Shown here: in pieces, positions 19,373 through 30,774 of the stretch
Position numbering within the stretch: the first letter of the stretch is position 1
How the letters are laid out: every line of letters starts with the position of its first letter
NCBI GenBank assembly: GCA_036365455.1
Contig: JAWQUS010000003.1
Location: forward strand, 2,190,001-2,254,000
DNA from: Macrosoma leucophasiata
Taxonomy: Eukaryota; Arthropoda; Insecta; Lepidoptera; Hedylidae
Length of the DNA stretch: 64,000 nucleotides
Direction of reading: 5' to 3'
Position numbers and translations under genes: made by a program
Notes under the pieces: generated by a model
What the model saw: only the letters and a program-made list of their open reading frames with translations
Databases searched by the model: none
What the model was told of the DNA's origin: nothing

Positions 19373-19754
19373 AAAAGTAGCTCGCGGGCTTAGGCACCAC
19401 CGCATTACCTAATTATTATATATTTGGTCAATCAAACAAGGTAGTTGGTAACACACTGACTATATTAACAATTCCTTATGGAACGCCGTCACATTCAAAT
19501 ACACAGAACATAATATATATAACACTAATATACTTGCCGCTAAATGGTAGTGTTCAGCACTATCGTGTTCCAATCAGGTGGTAATGTACGGCCCTGTAAT
19601 TTCCGGCACAGAAGCATAACACCTTATGCCTCAGGAGTGGTAACGCATCTGCATTTTGACCTCAGGTCTTTGTGTAAGTGTCCATAGGCTGCATTCATCA
19701 CTTAACACCAATGTGAACTGCATGCTAGTTTGCCGATTTCATTACATAAAAAAA
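19373..19754 (+). mobile_element. Family A retroposon interrupted by a ~105-bp insert
   Basis: The head runs to CGCATTACCTAAT (19418) and resumes at CTAATATACTTGCCGC (about 19524). The insert is bounded by CTAAT on both sides and has short inverted ends (TTATATAT and complement), as expected for a small DNA-transposon insertion. The tail is CATTACATAAAAAAAA. Confidence 0.85.
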
Positions 19755-20034
19755 AATAAAAATGTATTCCCGTGTAATAAAAGCAGGAAAGTAAGAGACA
19801 AAGGCGAGTCCATCGGTGCGGCAAATATAGTTAAGCTCTCTCAAAAATGACTAATTTTAATTGCGAATGTTTATATAGTACGGTATTATCGCATTACTCC
19901 CGCTCCCTGCTCTCCCTAAGGCACCGGCTTGCTTAATTTGCTGATTTTTAAAATTACAAGGCTCTTTCTGTTTCGTCATTAGATTTTTTGCCTTTCTTAT
20001 GTTGAAATAGGGATATTGTTAACTGAGTTATATA

Positions 20035-20195
20035 CCTAGATGTCCAGTGGTACCTTCGGGATTTGGTAATATGCCAAGCGTATGTCAATAGGTTCGCATT
20101 CTTAACCGACACATGCCTAAAAACGCACGACTGACGAATCGTGGATATTTGTATTGTATGCCTTAACATCTGCCCATCCCTTTATGAAATAAAGG
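20035..20195 (+). mobile_element. Family B SINE, old diverged fragment
   Basis: GGTACCTTCGGGATTTGGTA, GTCAATAGGTTCGC and CGACTGACGAATCGTGGATA follow the order of the family B body. The tRNA-like head is not recognisable. Confidence 0.55.
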
Positions 20196-20344
20196 CATGA
20201 TAATTACCGTACATGAAAGACTGCTCATCAAAATGTAATAGAAGTTGTTGGTACTTATATGAACATACATATACAAATGGAATACATAAAACAAATAGGT
20301 ATTTTGAAAAAGAAGTCAACTAAATAAAATGGTCTGATTTTTGT

Positions 20345-20470
20345 AAATTTTCTGGTGGTAGAGTTCCCCCCTGCACTTAATCTATGGTCGCGGTTTCAAG
20401 TCCCGCCTTAAATCATTTTTTTCTTTCCGAATTTTTCTTTAAAATAAATAGGTATCTCACGTGTGTCATT
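20345..20470 (+). mobile_element. Family E tRNA-derived SINE, partial
   Basis: GGTGGTAGAGTT and a B-box-like GCGGTTTCAAGTCCCGC are followed by the family's tail (TTTTTTCTTTCCGAATTTTT, TTTAAAATAAAT). Confidence 0.55.
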
Positions 20471-21640
20471 GCAAAATATCCTATAAAAATCAAACAACCA
20501 TTAGAAATTTATAGAAATTCCTTCGGGAACGGCAATTTCGTACATACGAAGTTGGCGGCAAAAGCTAGTAAAAAATAAAATTAAAGTGACAATGGAAACA
20601 AGACGAGGTTGATTCACGCCGCGCTACACTCTGACCTGTATTCCACTAATGAACTCTTCACATTTTGGCCGCGATGCATTCGTTATCTGTTTCGAGAGTT
20701 CCTCGTGTGAAGTCAGTAACAGTAGTAACACTCTTCGTAACAAACTTGCAGTCAGTAAAAAAATTACACGTTTTTATAAACATTTCACGTTGACATTTTC
20801 TTAACACAGCCAAGCGTTGTGTAAGCTCACCTTCGATTCAATTATTTATTTATTCATCTACTAATTAATACACACGAAATAAATAATTACATATAATAAA
20901 GTATTCAGGTTACCCAACGTATCCCTCATAATTGTTCTTTTTTTGTATTAGAAATTAGGCAATAGCATAATAGTTATTCAAGTCACGATAAATGACTTCG
21001 GAAAGCTTAGAAAATTCGGACAATAGACTAACCACTAATGTCGAATGCATAGAAACTTAATACAGGTAAAAATTTTCCCACAATTTGTAACCGCTTTGTC
21101 TAACATTACAGAAGAGCCAAAAGTTCACACACACCATAACAATCCCATACACACAAAGGCGCCACTGAGGAATATTAAAAAGAAAACAATTTAAAACACA
21201 TCAAAAATCTCGAAGTCATTACTATACCATAAATAGTGTAACAATATACACTTGAAAAAGTCAAAAATTAATTTCACTAGCAACATTGAAATTTTAACGA
21301 CCCTTGACTAATCAAGTGGCGTACCCTTAAAGACAAAGGGTGGCCGTTTAACCCTATTTTGCACGCTCTCGAATGGAAAAGGAAGGCTTTTAGAGTTAAA
21401 TGTTTTATTTTGTTTCAATTCTGATATATTTCACATGGGAACTGGGAGCAAAATTTTGCAGTTGCTTAGAACTTTTACTGATTGTACAATATTGAATAAT
21501 TGAAGGCTCTCCACTTTTTGAATGTAGAGTCTAAAATCCTTTTTTATTTTTAAAGTTGGTACCTACGTTACAAACGAAGTAGTATAATAAATTTATGGTT
21601 ACAAATGGCTGTAATTGAAAACGACTAAAAATATTTTAAG
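20471..21640. other. AT-rich stretch without a recognised feature
   Basis: No frame above about 60 codons and no repeat shared with other parts of the window. GGCCGCGATGCATTCG near 20668 is the only GC-rich patch. Confidence 0.35.
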
Positions 21641-21648
21641 GTTATGAA

Positions 21649-21730
21649 GTTATCTACAGTATCCAATAACAAATATTGCACATCGACTTTGGGAACGGGA
21701 CTTCGTCTTATTTTGAATCTGGGTTTAAAG
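21649..21730. mobile_element. Family F MITE end
   Basis: ACAGTATCCAATAACAAATA with TTGCACATCGAC is the outer inverted-repeat arm of family F; the second arm is not adjacent. Confidence 0.6.
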
Positions 21731-21950
21731 ACATTTATTCTCAAAAAAGACATCAAAGTCACTTACTCAAGGATCATAGTTGCTAAAATAAGTTATTTCA
21801 ATTCGTCGTCGCATGCAAAAGAAAAAGAAAAAAAAACCTAAGATAACAGAAATGAACAAGAAAGAAAAAAGAAAAATCAGTGGGATAAAATTAAATGTAG
21901 TACAGATAAGAATAAAATTATAAACGTTACTTGAATATATAGAATCTGTA

Positions 21951-22225
21951 GAGTGTTATTTCGTTCGCACCTTACCGGTCAATACTCGAGTCAATACCCA
22001 GACTATCAGTGCTTACGTAGGCAAGCAAGTTTTGACCAATGTCAAAACTTGATCAAAATGTCACACAGGTAAGGTGCGAACGAGATAACGCTCTACGTCT
22101 GGGTCAATACCCAGACTATCAGTGCTTACGTAGCAGTGTGCAGCAGAGATAACGCTCTACAAAGTCGAAACTAGCCGATTATCTTTTTCGTAGACTCGAT
22201 GTGCAACACTCTTGCTCTATACATA
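21951..22225. mobile_element. Family F MITE, rearranged copy
   Basis: GAGTGTTATTTCGTTCGCAC at 21951 is inverted at 22068-22093, and CCAGACTATCAGTGCTTACG appears twice (from about 21997 and 22114) in direct orientation. The right arm CGATGTGCAACACTC is intact. This looks like a partly duplicated element. Confidence 0.7.
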
Positions 22226-22324
22226 TTAATTCTTCGTAGCTTAAAATATAAAACATTTTTACAACGTAGATAATTACTTCATGGGAAATATAGTGTAGCA
22301 ATATTTTAAAAATAACACCATGAT

Positions 22325-22573
22325 GTTTTTTTAAATAGTTGTTATTGACGTGAGCTACCTATTTGCCTATTTGCAATGCACACCACACCTAAACATCTAC
22401 AAAAAAATAAAAGGTCAAAATGCAGATGTGCTACCACCCTATGATCTTAGTTATGTCTCTGTGATAGTTATCACGGGGCTATACGTTACCTACCATTTCG
22501 TGGCAGATAGATTAGGTAATGCGGTGGTGCCTACGCACTCGCCCTCCCTACACGGGAACTCAACCACCAGTAT
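22325..22573 (-). mobile_element. Family A retroposon, diverged
   Basis: GGTCAAAATGCAGATGTGCT, TAGATTAGGTAATGCGGTGG and ACCACCAGT keep the order of the family, but the tail and middle carry many changes. Confidence 0.75.
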
Positions 22574-23352
22574 AAATCAGTTAAATATCGAAAACATAAA
22601 ATCCAAAATACACGTCAGGGTAATCAATGCTTATCGATTTGCTGTCGCAAATATCAAAGCATTATTTACTCACCAAATAATATATAAATGCAAAGGAATC
22701 AGTGTATATTTGTCCGCTCCCAGTTAACGGTAAAAGGATTTGATTCAGAGTTTAAAACTGTTCATTACTGGAGTGAGTTTTAGGGTTGCCTTGCACGCGG
22801 GCAGATTTATGCGAGAACGAACAAGCTGTTCATTAGATCACCTATCTTTTGTTAATTCTTGTACTGTTTCCTGGTTGGGTAACCACCCAAAAATAACTAA
22901 GAGTCAATTTGCACTGCCGCTTAAAACGTATTTTGGATAGGACCGAATTAAGGTAAGGCTTGCAATGTTCTGTATTACAGTCCTTCATTGTTTTGCTACA
23001 AACTTACAATTAGGAGAATAGGTACCAATTTAGTAGACGTTCGCTCAGAAGGCACGCTCCCAGCCATGTAAAATGATTCGATGGGTATTACGTGTTTTTC
23101 AAGTCTAAAACAACATCCACGCGGATGAGATTTCGAGTAAAAGCCAGTTTTTAATAGATATTCGTTTATTTTAATCAGAGCTAATAAACAAGATTTTTAA
23201 GACCACATCACAATCGTGCGTAAGAACAATTCTAAAAAGTATTATTTATATTCTACTTACTTGATATGAATCTTACGTGACACAGAAGTCACTTTCTTTT
23301 GCCAATATACAGAGCACGACCACCAAATTAATGCATAGATAAGTTTATAAAT
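22574..23352. other. No feature recognised
   Basis: Two frames of about 65 codons (22740-22940 and part of 22350-22727) have no recognisable motif and no splice context. Confidence 0.35.
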
Positions 23353-23533
23353 AACTAGCGGCTCGCCCCGGCTTCGCACAGGTGCAATGCATGTAATATG
23401 TTACTCTGCATGTTACTCAGTGAAAATCCAGCTTTCTAATGGTGAAATATTTTTTTTATCGGTCAGGTACTTTTTGTGTGATAACGTTACAAACAGACAA
23501 AAACACAATTTTTTCCTCTTTCTAATATTAGAA
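23353..23533 (-). mobile_element. U-type Helitron-like fragment
   Basis: ACTAGCGGCTCGCCCCGGCT at its left edge is the complement of the CTAGT end, followed by GCACAGGTGCAATGCATG. The same order occurs at 57010-57210. Confidence 0.7.
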
Positions 23534-23867
23534 TGGACTTAACTTGCCCGGTTAGCTCTCGTATGATACCATCCAGCGTTGTTTGATTTCCCGTGATGTT
23601 TTATGCACCATCGGTCGTCGATCGAATCTGCCATATTTGCACAATCACCGGCAACAGCGAGGGCTGGAAGGAACTTTTTCACTCTGACGTGAATGCTAAA
23701 CGCGTCAGTTTTCAGCTCCATTGATTTCGAAGGGTGCTATTTTGATAACTCACTTGACGGTGAAGATGTATTGATAGCAATCACTCTCCATTAAGATGAA
23801 CTGCTCCCTTATTTTGTCATAACAGTAATAAATAAATAGTCATACTATAATAAGCATAGCGCTCTGA
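23534..23867. other. No feature recognised
   Basis: A 60-codon minus-strand frame crosses 23539-23721 without known motifs. Confidence 0.3.
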
Positions 23868-24219
23868 GCAATGGAGAGAGCTATGCTTGGAGTTTCTCTG
23901 CGAGATCGAATCAGAAATGAGGAGATTAAACAAAATTACCCACATAGCTCACCGAATAGCGAGACTCAAGTGGCAGTGAGCAGGGCACATAGCTCGACGA
24001 ACTGACGGCCGTTGGGCCACAGCAGTTCTCGAGTGGCGACCGCGTACCGGAAAGCGAAGCGCGGGCAGGCCTTCCACAAGATGGACCGACGACCTGGTGA
24101 AGGTCGCGGGCAATCGCTGGATGAGGGCGGCCCAGGACCGTTCGTTGTGGCATTCTTCGGGGGAGGCCTTTGTTCAGCAGTGGACGTCTTTTGGCTGAAA
24201 TGATGATGATGACTATAAT
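23868..24219 (+). pseudogene. RTE-like LINE 3' end with (ATG)n tail
   Basis: Begins at AGCAATGGAGAGAGCTATGC, shared with 39980 in the main copy, and continues through the arginine-rich C-terminus to a stop and the terminal ATGATGATGA repeat. RTE-clade elements typically end in short microsatellites. The frame is shifted twice. Confidence 0.85.
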
Positions 24220-25540
24220 AAGACCAACACTGACCAAATAGGTCGAGTAATGTCTCAGGGTAAAGTCAAAAGTCTGAGGAATCAGCGTGCATGTATTATT
24301 ATTTACTAAACTCCACCCGGATGCACTGGAAATATTCTATTAGACAAAAATCCCATTATCACTTATATCTCTCTTAAGAAAGGTACCGAGATGATAAGGG
24401 AGCAGAAGTATGAGCATCCCGAAACGGGATAGGTTGAGAGCGCGATGGAATTTTTAATTCGTAGGTACCCGCGATTTCGTCTGCGTGTACTTGAATATTT
24501 CTTGTGGAGCCTCTGAAATATATATAAATAGTCGTATGGGTTACAATCATATATACCTACTCTATTTGTGTACAAAATTGCATTGAAATCGGTTAAGCCG
24601 TTTTAGTGTGATTGAGCAACAAACAAACATACATACTTTCATATTCATAAATGATAAGTACCTACCTAGTAAGACTCAGATACCCGATCAGTACCTACAA
24701 CTAAAAAGTTACCTCCTGCTACTGGACGGTTGAAAACTTGACGAAAGTTTGAAAATAGAAACAAAATAAACACAAATCAATCTCGCTTGTCAAGCGCGGT
24801 GAAAAACATTGATACGTTAAAACTCCACACGTCTAACCAAACGAAAGCATTAACTCACCGAACGTATCAAAGAAAATCCAAGTCGGCCATTACACAAATT
24901 AGAAAAAAGAAAAAAATCTAAATGCATTTCCCGCCAGTTCGTGTTGCTATTCAAAATAGGAACGTATTACCGACTGTGAAAAGAACTGTCTCAAATTACT
25001 TTACATCGCTCCTCCTTTTCGCGCAGCTGCCAATCCCTATTTTCATCCCTGTCCATCGCTATACAAACTCAGATAAACAAATACAAAGGGCCTAATTGAG
25101 TAACTAGTAGAACGAACATCTCTGTGCCGTCCCTTCGTATATTGAAACAAAGATATATTTGCTGTTCCCAAACCAAATTCAGCTTAAAATTGAGCTTTAT
25201 TCCGATAACAATAAGAGGGTAATAAGTTATGTTGATAGAAATATATTTGGCTCAACACACAATTTTGGAGAGTCGCTCTCTCAAGTGGTAAGGGAGTTCA
25301 AGTCCGGGTAGGGAACTTAATTTGTCAACAATTTCAGATATTTGAATACGTTTCGCTGTTCAATGAGCTTCTGTCAGCTTAAATTGTTTTTCTTTCGTTT
25401 AAATAAATCGACTCTAGTGACGTTTTCGAAATACTGTGATGTTTTGATGTTGTCTTCTAAAATATGTTCGAGGACTGAAGTAAGACATTTCTTGAGGATA
25501 TGGTGGTAGGTTCGTATGCTACATTCAACAAGCGAAAAAC
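24220..25540. other. Mostly unassigned; Helitron-like piece at 24430-24650
   Basis: AAATCGGTTAAGCCGTTTTA with GTGTGATTGAGCAACAAAC near 24585 is a motif seen in several lepidopteran Helitron-like repeats. The rest is AT-rich, with a tRNA-like scrap (AGTGGTAAGGGAGTTCAAGT) near 25284. Confidence 0.4.
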
Positions 25541-25811
25541 CTTAAGTTACTTAGGTGGTAATTCTCATTCTCAAACTTTTGAACATATATTATGAAGGAT
25601 TGTTTTATTTTATTCGATTTTTAGCAACAACACATGTAGGTACCTATGTGTAATATTTTAAAGATAAATGGAAAGAAAAAATTGAATCCCTCGCGACGCG
25701 AACCCGCTACCACTATGTATGTATCTTCACGCCAGGTCCCTAACGGGGAAGGCAGAGAGTGTAGAGCGCCAGATATCCCGGTCCTGACAAACCTCTCGTG
25801 CCTCGTCTACC
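25541..25811. repeat. Left arm of a ~700-bp palindrome
   Basis: This 271-bp arm is complementary to 25971-26241 with only scattered mismatches (for example TTACTTAGG against TTACTTTAGG, CCTCTCGTG against CCTCTAGTG). From the outside in it holds a family E-like tail, a tRNA-like B-box region (GACGCGAACCCGC) and a family D element in minus orientation. The arms are equal in length. Confidence 0.9.
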
Positions 25812-25970
25812 TTCATCTTTCCCTTCATACATGCACGCCGATTCCTAAGTTTAACATATATTAAAACATAGGGGCGTACAATGATCACAGGAAACCAAAA
25901 ATAAGAATTTATAGGTACATAACAGGAACACAGGACAACAAAAAATAAAAACAAAATAATAATAACTTAA
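25812..25970. other. Spacer of the palindrome
   Basis: 159 bp. It begins with the rest of the left-hand family D copy (CATACATGCACGCCGATTCC), absent from the right arm, then AT-rich sequence. The right arm therefore lost or never had the inner end of D. Confidence 0.75.
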
Positions 25971-26241
25971 GAAGACGAGGCACTAGAGGTTTGTCAGGAG
26001 CGGGATATCTGGCGCTCTACACTCTCTGCCTACCCCGTTAGGAACCTGGCGTGAAGATACATACATAGTGGTAGCGGGTTCGCGTCGCGAAGGATTCAAT
26101 TTTTTCTTTCCATTTATCTTTAAAATATTACACATAGGTACCTACATGTGTTATTGCTAAAAATCCAATAAAATAAAACAATCCTTCATAATATATGTTC
26201 AAAAGTTTGAGAATGAGAATTACCACCTAAAGTAACTTAAG
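25971..26241. repeat. Right arm of a ~700-bp palindrome
   Basis: Carries family D in plus orientation, with its tail CCTACCCCGTTAGGAACCTG and GCGTGAAGATACATACATAG, followed by GTGGTAGCGGGTTCGCGTCG and the E-like tail. A family A copy starts 40 bp to its right. Confidence 0.9.
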
Positions 26242-26280
26242 GAAAGAATTACCAAGAATTGCCACCTAAAGTAGTTGACT

Positions 26281-26582
26281 CGTGGTAGAGCTCCAGTGAC
26301 GGAGCTCGCGGGCGTAGGCACCACCGCATTACCTAATATACTTGCCGCTAAATGGTAGTGTTCAGCATAGAGTACATTAAATATATAGTCAGTGTTCAGC
26401 AGTATCGTGTTCTGATCAGGTGGGGTCCGGCTGTAATTTTCGGCACAGAGGCATAACACCTTAGGCCTAAGGAGTGGTAATGCATCTGTATTTTGATCTT
26501 AGTCTTAGTCTAGGTATCTATAGGCTGCAGTCATCACTTAACATCAATGAGAACTGCATGCTTGTGTACCACTTCATTACAT
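26281..26582 (+). mobile_element. Family A retroposon with internal duplication
   Basis: Head is intact. After GTGTTCAGCA a ~35-bp insert (TAGAGTACATTAAATATATA) is followed by a second GTGTTCAGCA. The tail changes from CATTACAT into a TATATC/TATA microsatellite instead of poly-A. Confidence 0.85.
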
Positions 26583-26649
26583 CTATATCTATATATATAC
26601 ATATATATATTTAAATATATAAATAAACTACTCCTGCTACATCTACGCT

Positions 26650-26776
26650 ACTGCCTCAGTAGCGTAGTGGTAGCAGGCCACTACTATTACGCAGGAGGTC
26701 CTGGGTTCGATTCCCAGGCATGCATTTACCTCTGCCTATCCCTTCGGGGATTACAGGCGTGAAGTTACGTTACGTT
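26650..26776 (+). mobile_element. Family B SINE, internally deleted
   Basis: The complete tRNA-like head through GGGTTCGATTCCCAGG is joined directly to GCATGCATTTACCTCTGCC and the tail GGGATTACAGGCGTGAAGTT with ACGTTACGTTA. About 190 bp of body is missing. The tail ends in (TTACG)n. Confidence 0.9.
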
Positions 26777-26784
26777 ATATAAAT

Positions 26785-27032
26785 AAATATATCAATTGCT
26801 GTTCGTTAGTCTCGCTAAAACTCGAGAACGGTTGGACCGATTTGGCTAATTTTGGTTTTGAATGATTTTTGGAATTCCAGGGAAGGTTTAAAAGGTAAGA
26901 AAACATGAAGAAATTGAAGAGAAATATTCAAAAACCACAATTTTATTTTTCCATACAAATAGTCCATGTCTATCAAACCTTTGACATATTATTTAATTGT
27001 GAGGCAATACGAAATTTGCCGAATCAGCTAGT
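26785..27032 (+). mobile_element. Lep1-like Helitron
   Basis: CGAGAACGGTTGGACCGATT near the 5' side and GCCGAATCAGCTAGT at the 3' end (CTAGT 27028-27032). It has no coding sequence, as expected for non-autonomous Lep1 relatives. Confidence 0.7.
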
Positions 27033-27469
27033 ACCTAAATAAAAAAATAAAAAATTGATGTAGGTACCTACTAAAGTAGGACCTACTCGTACCTACTAAA
27101 CAAGACAGTCCCCTTGGTTACACGGTCAGAGTCCGCTTTGCGATCCCGGACACGTACTTGGCCGAGTTTATGACTGAATAGCTGAATACACTTCTGCCCA
27201 ATAAGTTTTTTGTAGGTGTTAGATATTCATAAGAGAATACGTGTAGTCCATTAACTTCTATATACAGTGGTCGCCAATGGGCGGATTGCTCTCATCCGTC
27301 CAGCAATGAGGATGCACTGATCATCTCGATTGGCGGATGTCCACGCCACTCCCGTCCATCTTTATTAATAGAATCTTGCAATCTGGTTACATAAAACCGT
27401 TGGTATTTCAATCACCACTATGTTGAACTTCTACATAGACGAAAAAACCTGACTTCACGCCTATATTCC
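27033..27469. other. No gene recognised
   Basis: A block at 27268-27360 (CAGTGGTCGCCAATGGGCGG, GATTGGCGGATGTCCACGCC) has short inverted words, possibly a remnant repeat; a family B tail scrap is at 27451-27475. Confidence 0.35.
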
Positions 27470-27785
27470 TCCGTAACCGGATCCGAAACTAGCGGATATC
27501 CGATATAAAAAAATATCCGTAACCGAAACCGAAATAAAAGTTTCGGATATCGGATAGAGGCGTCACACAAGCCGCGCGCGCCCTTTTGCATTATTTGTCA
27601 ACGACTGTTGTCGTCTTATCATACTCGTAACTAACTTGTGAGCAATTTTAGATTCACGAACTTTGTATTTTACTTTTGAAATTCCTTAAACATCTAATAT
27701 CCATAACCGATATTATCCGAAAAAAATTCATATCCGTATCCGGTACAATAATAATTTCTCTATCCATATCCATAACATCCCTGGT
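27470..27785. repeat. Family K repeat, longest copy
   Basis: Left half CCGTAACCGGATCCGAAACT and GTTTCGGATATCGGATAGAG, right half TATCCGAAAAAAATTCATAT and CCATAACATCCCTGG, around a CGCGCGCGCC core. The two halves are roughly complementary in composition, suggesting an old inverted-repeat transposon. Confidence 0.6.
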
Positions 27786-28507
27786 GCACGTATGTTGTCT
27801 AAATTTTCGCAAGAGCCAAACACTCGGGGGAGGATGTGTCTAAAGGCATAATAGCTGGTGAAACCGGTGCCACACCTCTCGACACCCCCAGCCACTCATG
27901 CCAATGTTGCCCCCCGTCGACCATAAGGTTGGCTGTTTGGGGGACCACCAAAGAGAGGCGAGTCACCACCTGCCAAAGTAGGGTTCAATAATCTGAGATG
28001 TTGAATAAAGGCGGGTGCCGGATCTCACTCCATAGGCCCAGCCAGCTAGTCCCCCTAGTTCACCCACATAGCCCAAAGTTTGGCGAGTCATTTATTTACA
28101 ATAGTCCCACATATTCTGCGGGGTCTGTCTGTCTCTGTAATACTCTGTATTAACTATTGATACAGTCAGAGAGAGGTCCCGCCGAATATAACCCATTACA
28201 AAGTAGATCAAAATTCTCGAAAGGGCCTTTACGTGTTGGACCCCCATGGCCCCGCGCAAGCCTGACAAAGATTCGGGGTTCAAATTCGACCCGTTTTGAC
28301 GAGAGATTAATAAGTACTACCACGGCCAGGAATATTGTGGCGCCCTATTTCTAAAAAAACTATTTTTCCTTCCATGGGTTCCAAAAATCAAAACTCAGTC
28401 GACCTGTGGAGGCTTCCAGAACTGGAGGCTTATGGCGGACCACCCCTGCTGAAAACCCCTCCCTTAGTCCGCTAATGCTATTCGTCAAAAATACCATCGT
28501 TTTTTCA
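27786..28507. other. GC-richer block of unknown origin
   Basis: Markedly GC-richer than its surroundings (CCCCCAGCCACTCATGCC, TGGACCCCCATGGCCCCGCG). Frames are below 70 codons with no motif that I know. It may be a LINE 5' region or UTR; no other copy is in the window. Confidence 0.4.
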
Positions 28508-28715
28508 CTGGTGGTAGAGCTCCAGTGACGGAGCTCGCGGGCGTAGGCACCACCGCATTACCTAATTTACTTACCGCTAAATGGTAGTGTTCGAGCACTA
28601 TCGTGTTCCGGTCATGTACGGCCCTGTAATTTCCGACACAGAGGCATAACATCTTAGGCCTCAGGAGTGATAACGCATCTGCATTTTGACCTTGGTCTTT
28701 GTGTGGGTGTCTTTG
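28508..28715 (+). mobile_element. Family A retroposon, tail missing
   Basis: Perfect head, but it stops at GTGTGGGTGTCTTTGGC, losing the last 70 bp. A deletion removes AGGTGGTA in the middle. Confidence 0.88.
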
Positions 28716-29287
28716 GCATTAAAAAAAGTATATAGGCAAACATAGTCACTAAACGGTCTCTTAATGGCGTGTTCTGGGACTATAAATCTATTTATTAATA
28801 CGAGCCTTAAAGTAATGGAAAAAGTAAAAATGTTCGTAAATCTACGAGCCTTAAAGTAATGCAAAAAGTAAAAATATTTGAAAAAGTATTTATGTGACCT
28901 CCAAGAATTACGTGTGACCTATATGTACTCAGATAGCTAGACCACTATGAAGGTAGGAAATATATCTACAAAAAACTCTATAAGTAGTGAACAGAATGTG
29001 TAACGTTATTTGTATGCAGTCCTAGTAATAGATATATATTAATAAAAGATGAACTTTAATTACCTACACGGTAATCTGAGGGTTGTTTGTTAACATGAGT
29101 CGGGGACATTAAATTCCTATTTTACTACATATTTTGCCCTTTGTCCCAAGGTGACAAGGTTGTGTGGTAGTGATCGCACTTTATCTAAAATCATATGACT
29201 ACATACATACGTACTTAATAAGCTTGTTTTTTAATGAAAAAAGCAGTAATATTTTTACTTACAGGTATTTTTATATATTTCTCTTAT
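28716..29287. other. AT-rich stretch with a short tandem duplication
   Basis: TACGAGCCTTAAAGTAATGG at 28799 is repeated at 28842 (TACGAGCCTTAAAGTAATGC) with the following AAAAAGTAAAAAT, a 43-bp tandem repeat. Otherwise nothing recognised. Confidence 0.5.
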
Positions 29288-29480
29288 ACTAGCGACCCGC
29301 CCCGGCTTCGCACGTATACCATTTATTATATTGTGGGGACGCGCCCGAGTTCTCTGACAAACACCGTGATATCTCAGTAAATATAAGTACTATAGTATAT
29401 GTTGTTATAAGTAATATGTTCCATGATGTTTTATTTAGCTTTTTATTTTTCTAGGGGTAATTTAAGTCCCTTTTTCCTCA
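29288..29480 (-). mobile_element. U-type Helitron-like end
   Basis: ACTAGCGACCCGCCCCGGCT at 29288 is the complement of the CTAGT terminus seen at 59748 and 60461; CAAACACCGTGATATCTCAG continues the match. Confidence 0.7.
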
Positions 29481-30109
29481 ACAATATAAAACAGACGGGC
29501 CTTCTAACGCCACGTACACATAAAAATAATCAACAACTCATTAAGAATTAACCGGCCGTATCGTACCGTATACAAAAGACCAAAATAAACCCACAAGCCA
29601 GTAGCCCGTTTAACCCGTCACTGCTCATTGTACACTCGTCAAAGCCTTCTTATCACTAACGACTGCGACTGTCTGTTTTTAGAAAACAATTTAAGAGGCT
29701 ACCGTTTAGAGTCAGCTATTTGCTCTATTGTACAAAAGGAGTCAGGTCAAGGTACCATCGGACGCACTTTATATCGTTGTAATAGAGGATATATTGCAAT
29801 GTTTTTGGTGTAAACTGGTCTGTTGGTACGTAAGCGGATCGGAACGGACCAAGTTTTTTTTTCGTTAATCAAATAAACATTACGAAGGAAGCAATTACGT
29901 TTGTATTGAGGGGACGTGTGAACTGACGTTGTTAAATAAATTAATAATTAGCTGAAAAAATAATAGTTTATTTGGAATTGTAGCTGTTTAGAATTGGTCA
30001 ACGCTTGTGTTGGGCAGGATGGTCTCGTTTCAATGAGCTGGAGTAAAATTTAATTGAAGAGTGTAAAATATTGTTGTATGCTAGTAGATGTACATAACCA
30101 TACGTAACT
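29481..30109. other. No feature recognised
   Basis: Unique-looking sequence, GC-moderate around 29540-29620. A 61-codon frame at 29628-29813 has no motif. Confidence 0.35.
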
Positions 30110-30240
30110 TTTGAAATTTCTTAAAAATCTTAAATTATCCAAAACTACCTGATAATCCGAAATAATTTCATATCCGTATACGTATCCGGTATAATAATCA
30201 TTCCTATATCCGTATCCGAAATTTCATATCCATAACCCTG
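30110..30240. repeat. Family K repeat, right-half fragment
   Basis: CTTTTGAAATTTCTTAAAAA, ATAATCCGAAATAATTTC and TATCCGTATACGTATCCGGT match the right half of 27470-27785. Confidence 0.6.
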
Positions 30241-30338
30241 CTATGAATACCTATTAAACGTAGGTACCTATATTAAATTAGTGTTCAGGAAATAAGTAGG
30301 TACAAAAACTACAAATTGTAGTTTTTGTATTAATAACA

Positions 30339-30620
30339 TTTTTTTTGTAATGGTAGTGGCAAACAAGCATGCAGTTCACATTGATATTAAGTGATGACTG
30401 CAGCCTATAGACACCCACACAATGACCGAGGTCAAAATGCAGATGCGTTACCACTCCTGAGGCCCAAGGCGTTATGCCTCTGTGCCGGAAATTACAGGGC
30501 CGCACATTACCAGCTGACCAGGACACGAGAGTGCTGAACACTTCCGTTTAGCGGCAAGTATATTAGGTAATGCGGTGGTGCCTACGCCCGCGAGCTCCGT
30601 CACTGGAGCTCTACCACCAC
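30339..30620 (-). mobile_element. Family A retroposon, near full length
   Basis: T-run, then GTAATGGTAGTGGCAAAC; the head is intact to GAGCTCTACCACCA. Preceded by a 13-bp inverted repeat (ACAAAAACTACAA / TTGTAGTTTTTGT near 30303-30330). Confidence 0.9.
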
Positions 30621-30774
30621 TAGCACAAAATTTTGTGTTACCTACTTATGGAACTATTTTGAGTAGCTATTTGTTTATCAAAATTTTAGATCAGTTTATT
30701 TTATTATTATTATCGTTTATTTCGCTTTTTACATATTTTGTATATTTTTACATACATACATTATTACAAAAATA

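Noticed and set aside
25541..26241. A CRISPR array or attachment-site pair
   Set aside because: There are two inverted arms, not short direct repeats with regular spacers, and the content is SINE sequence.
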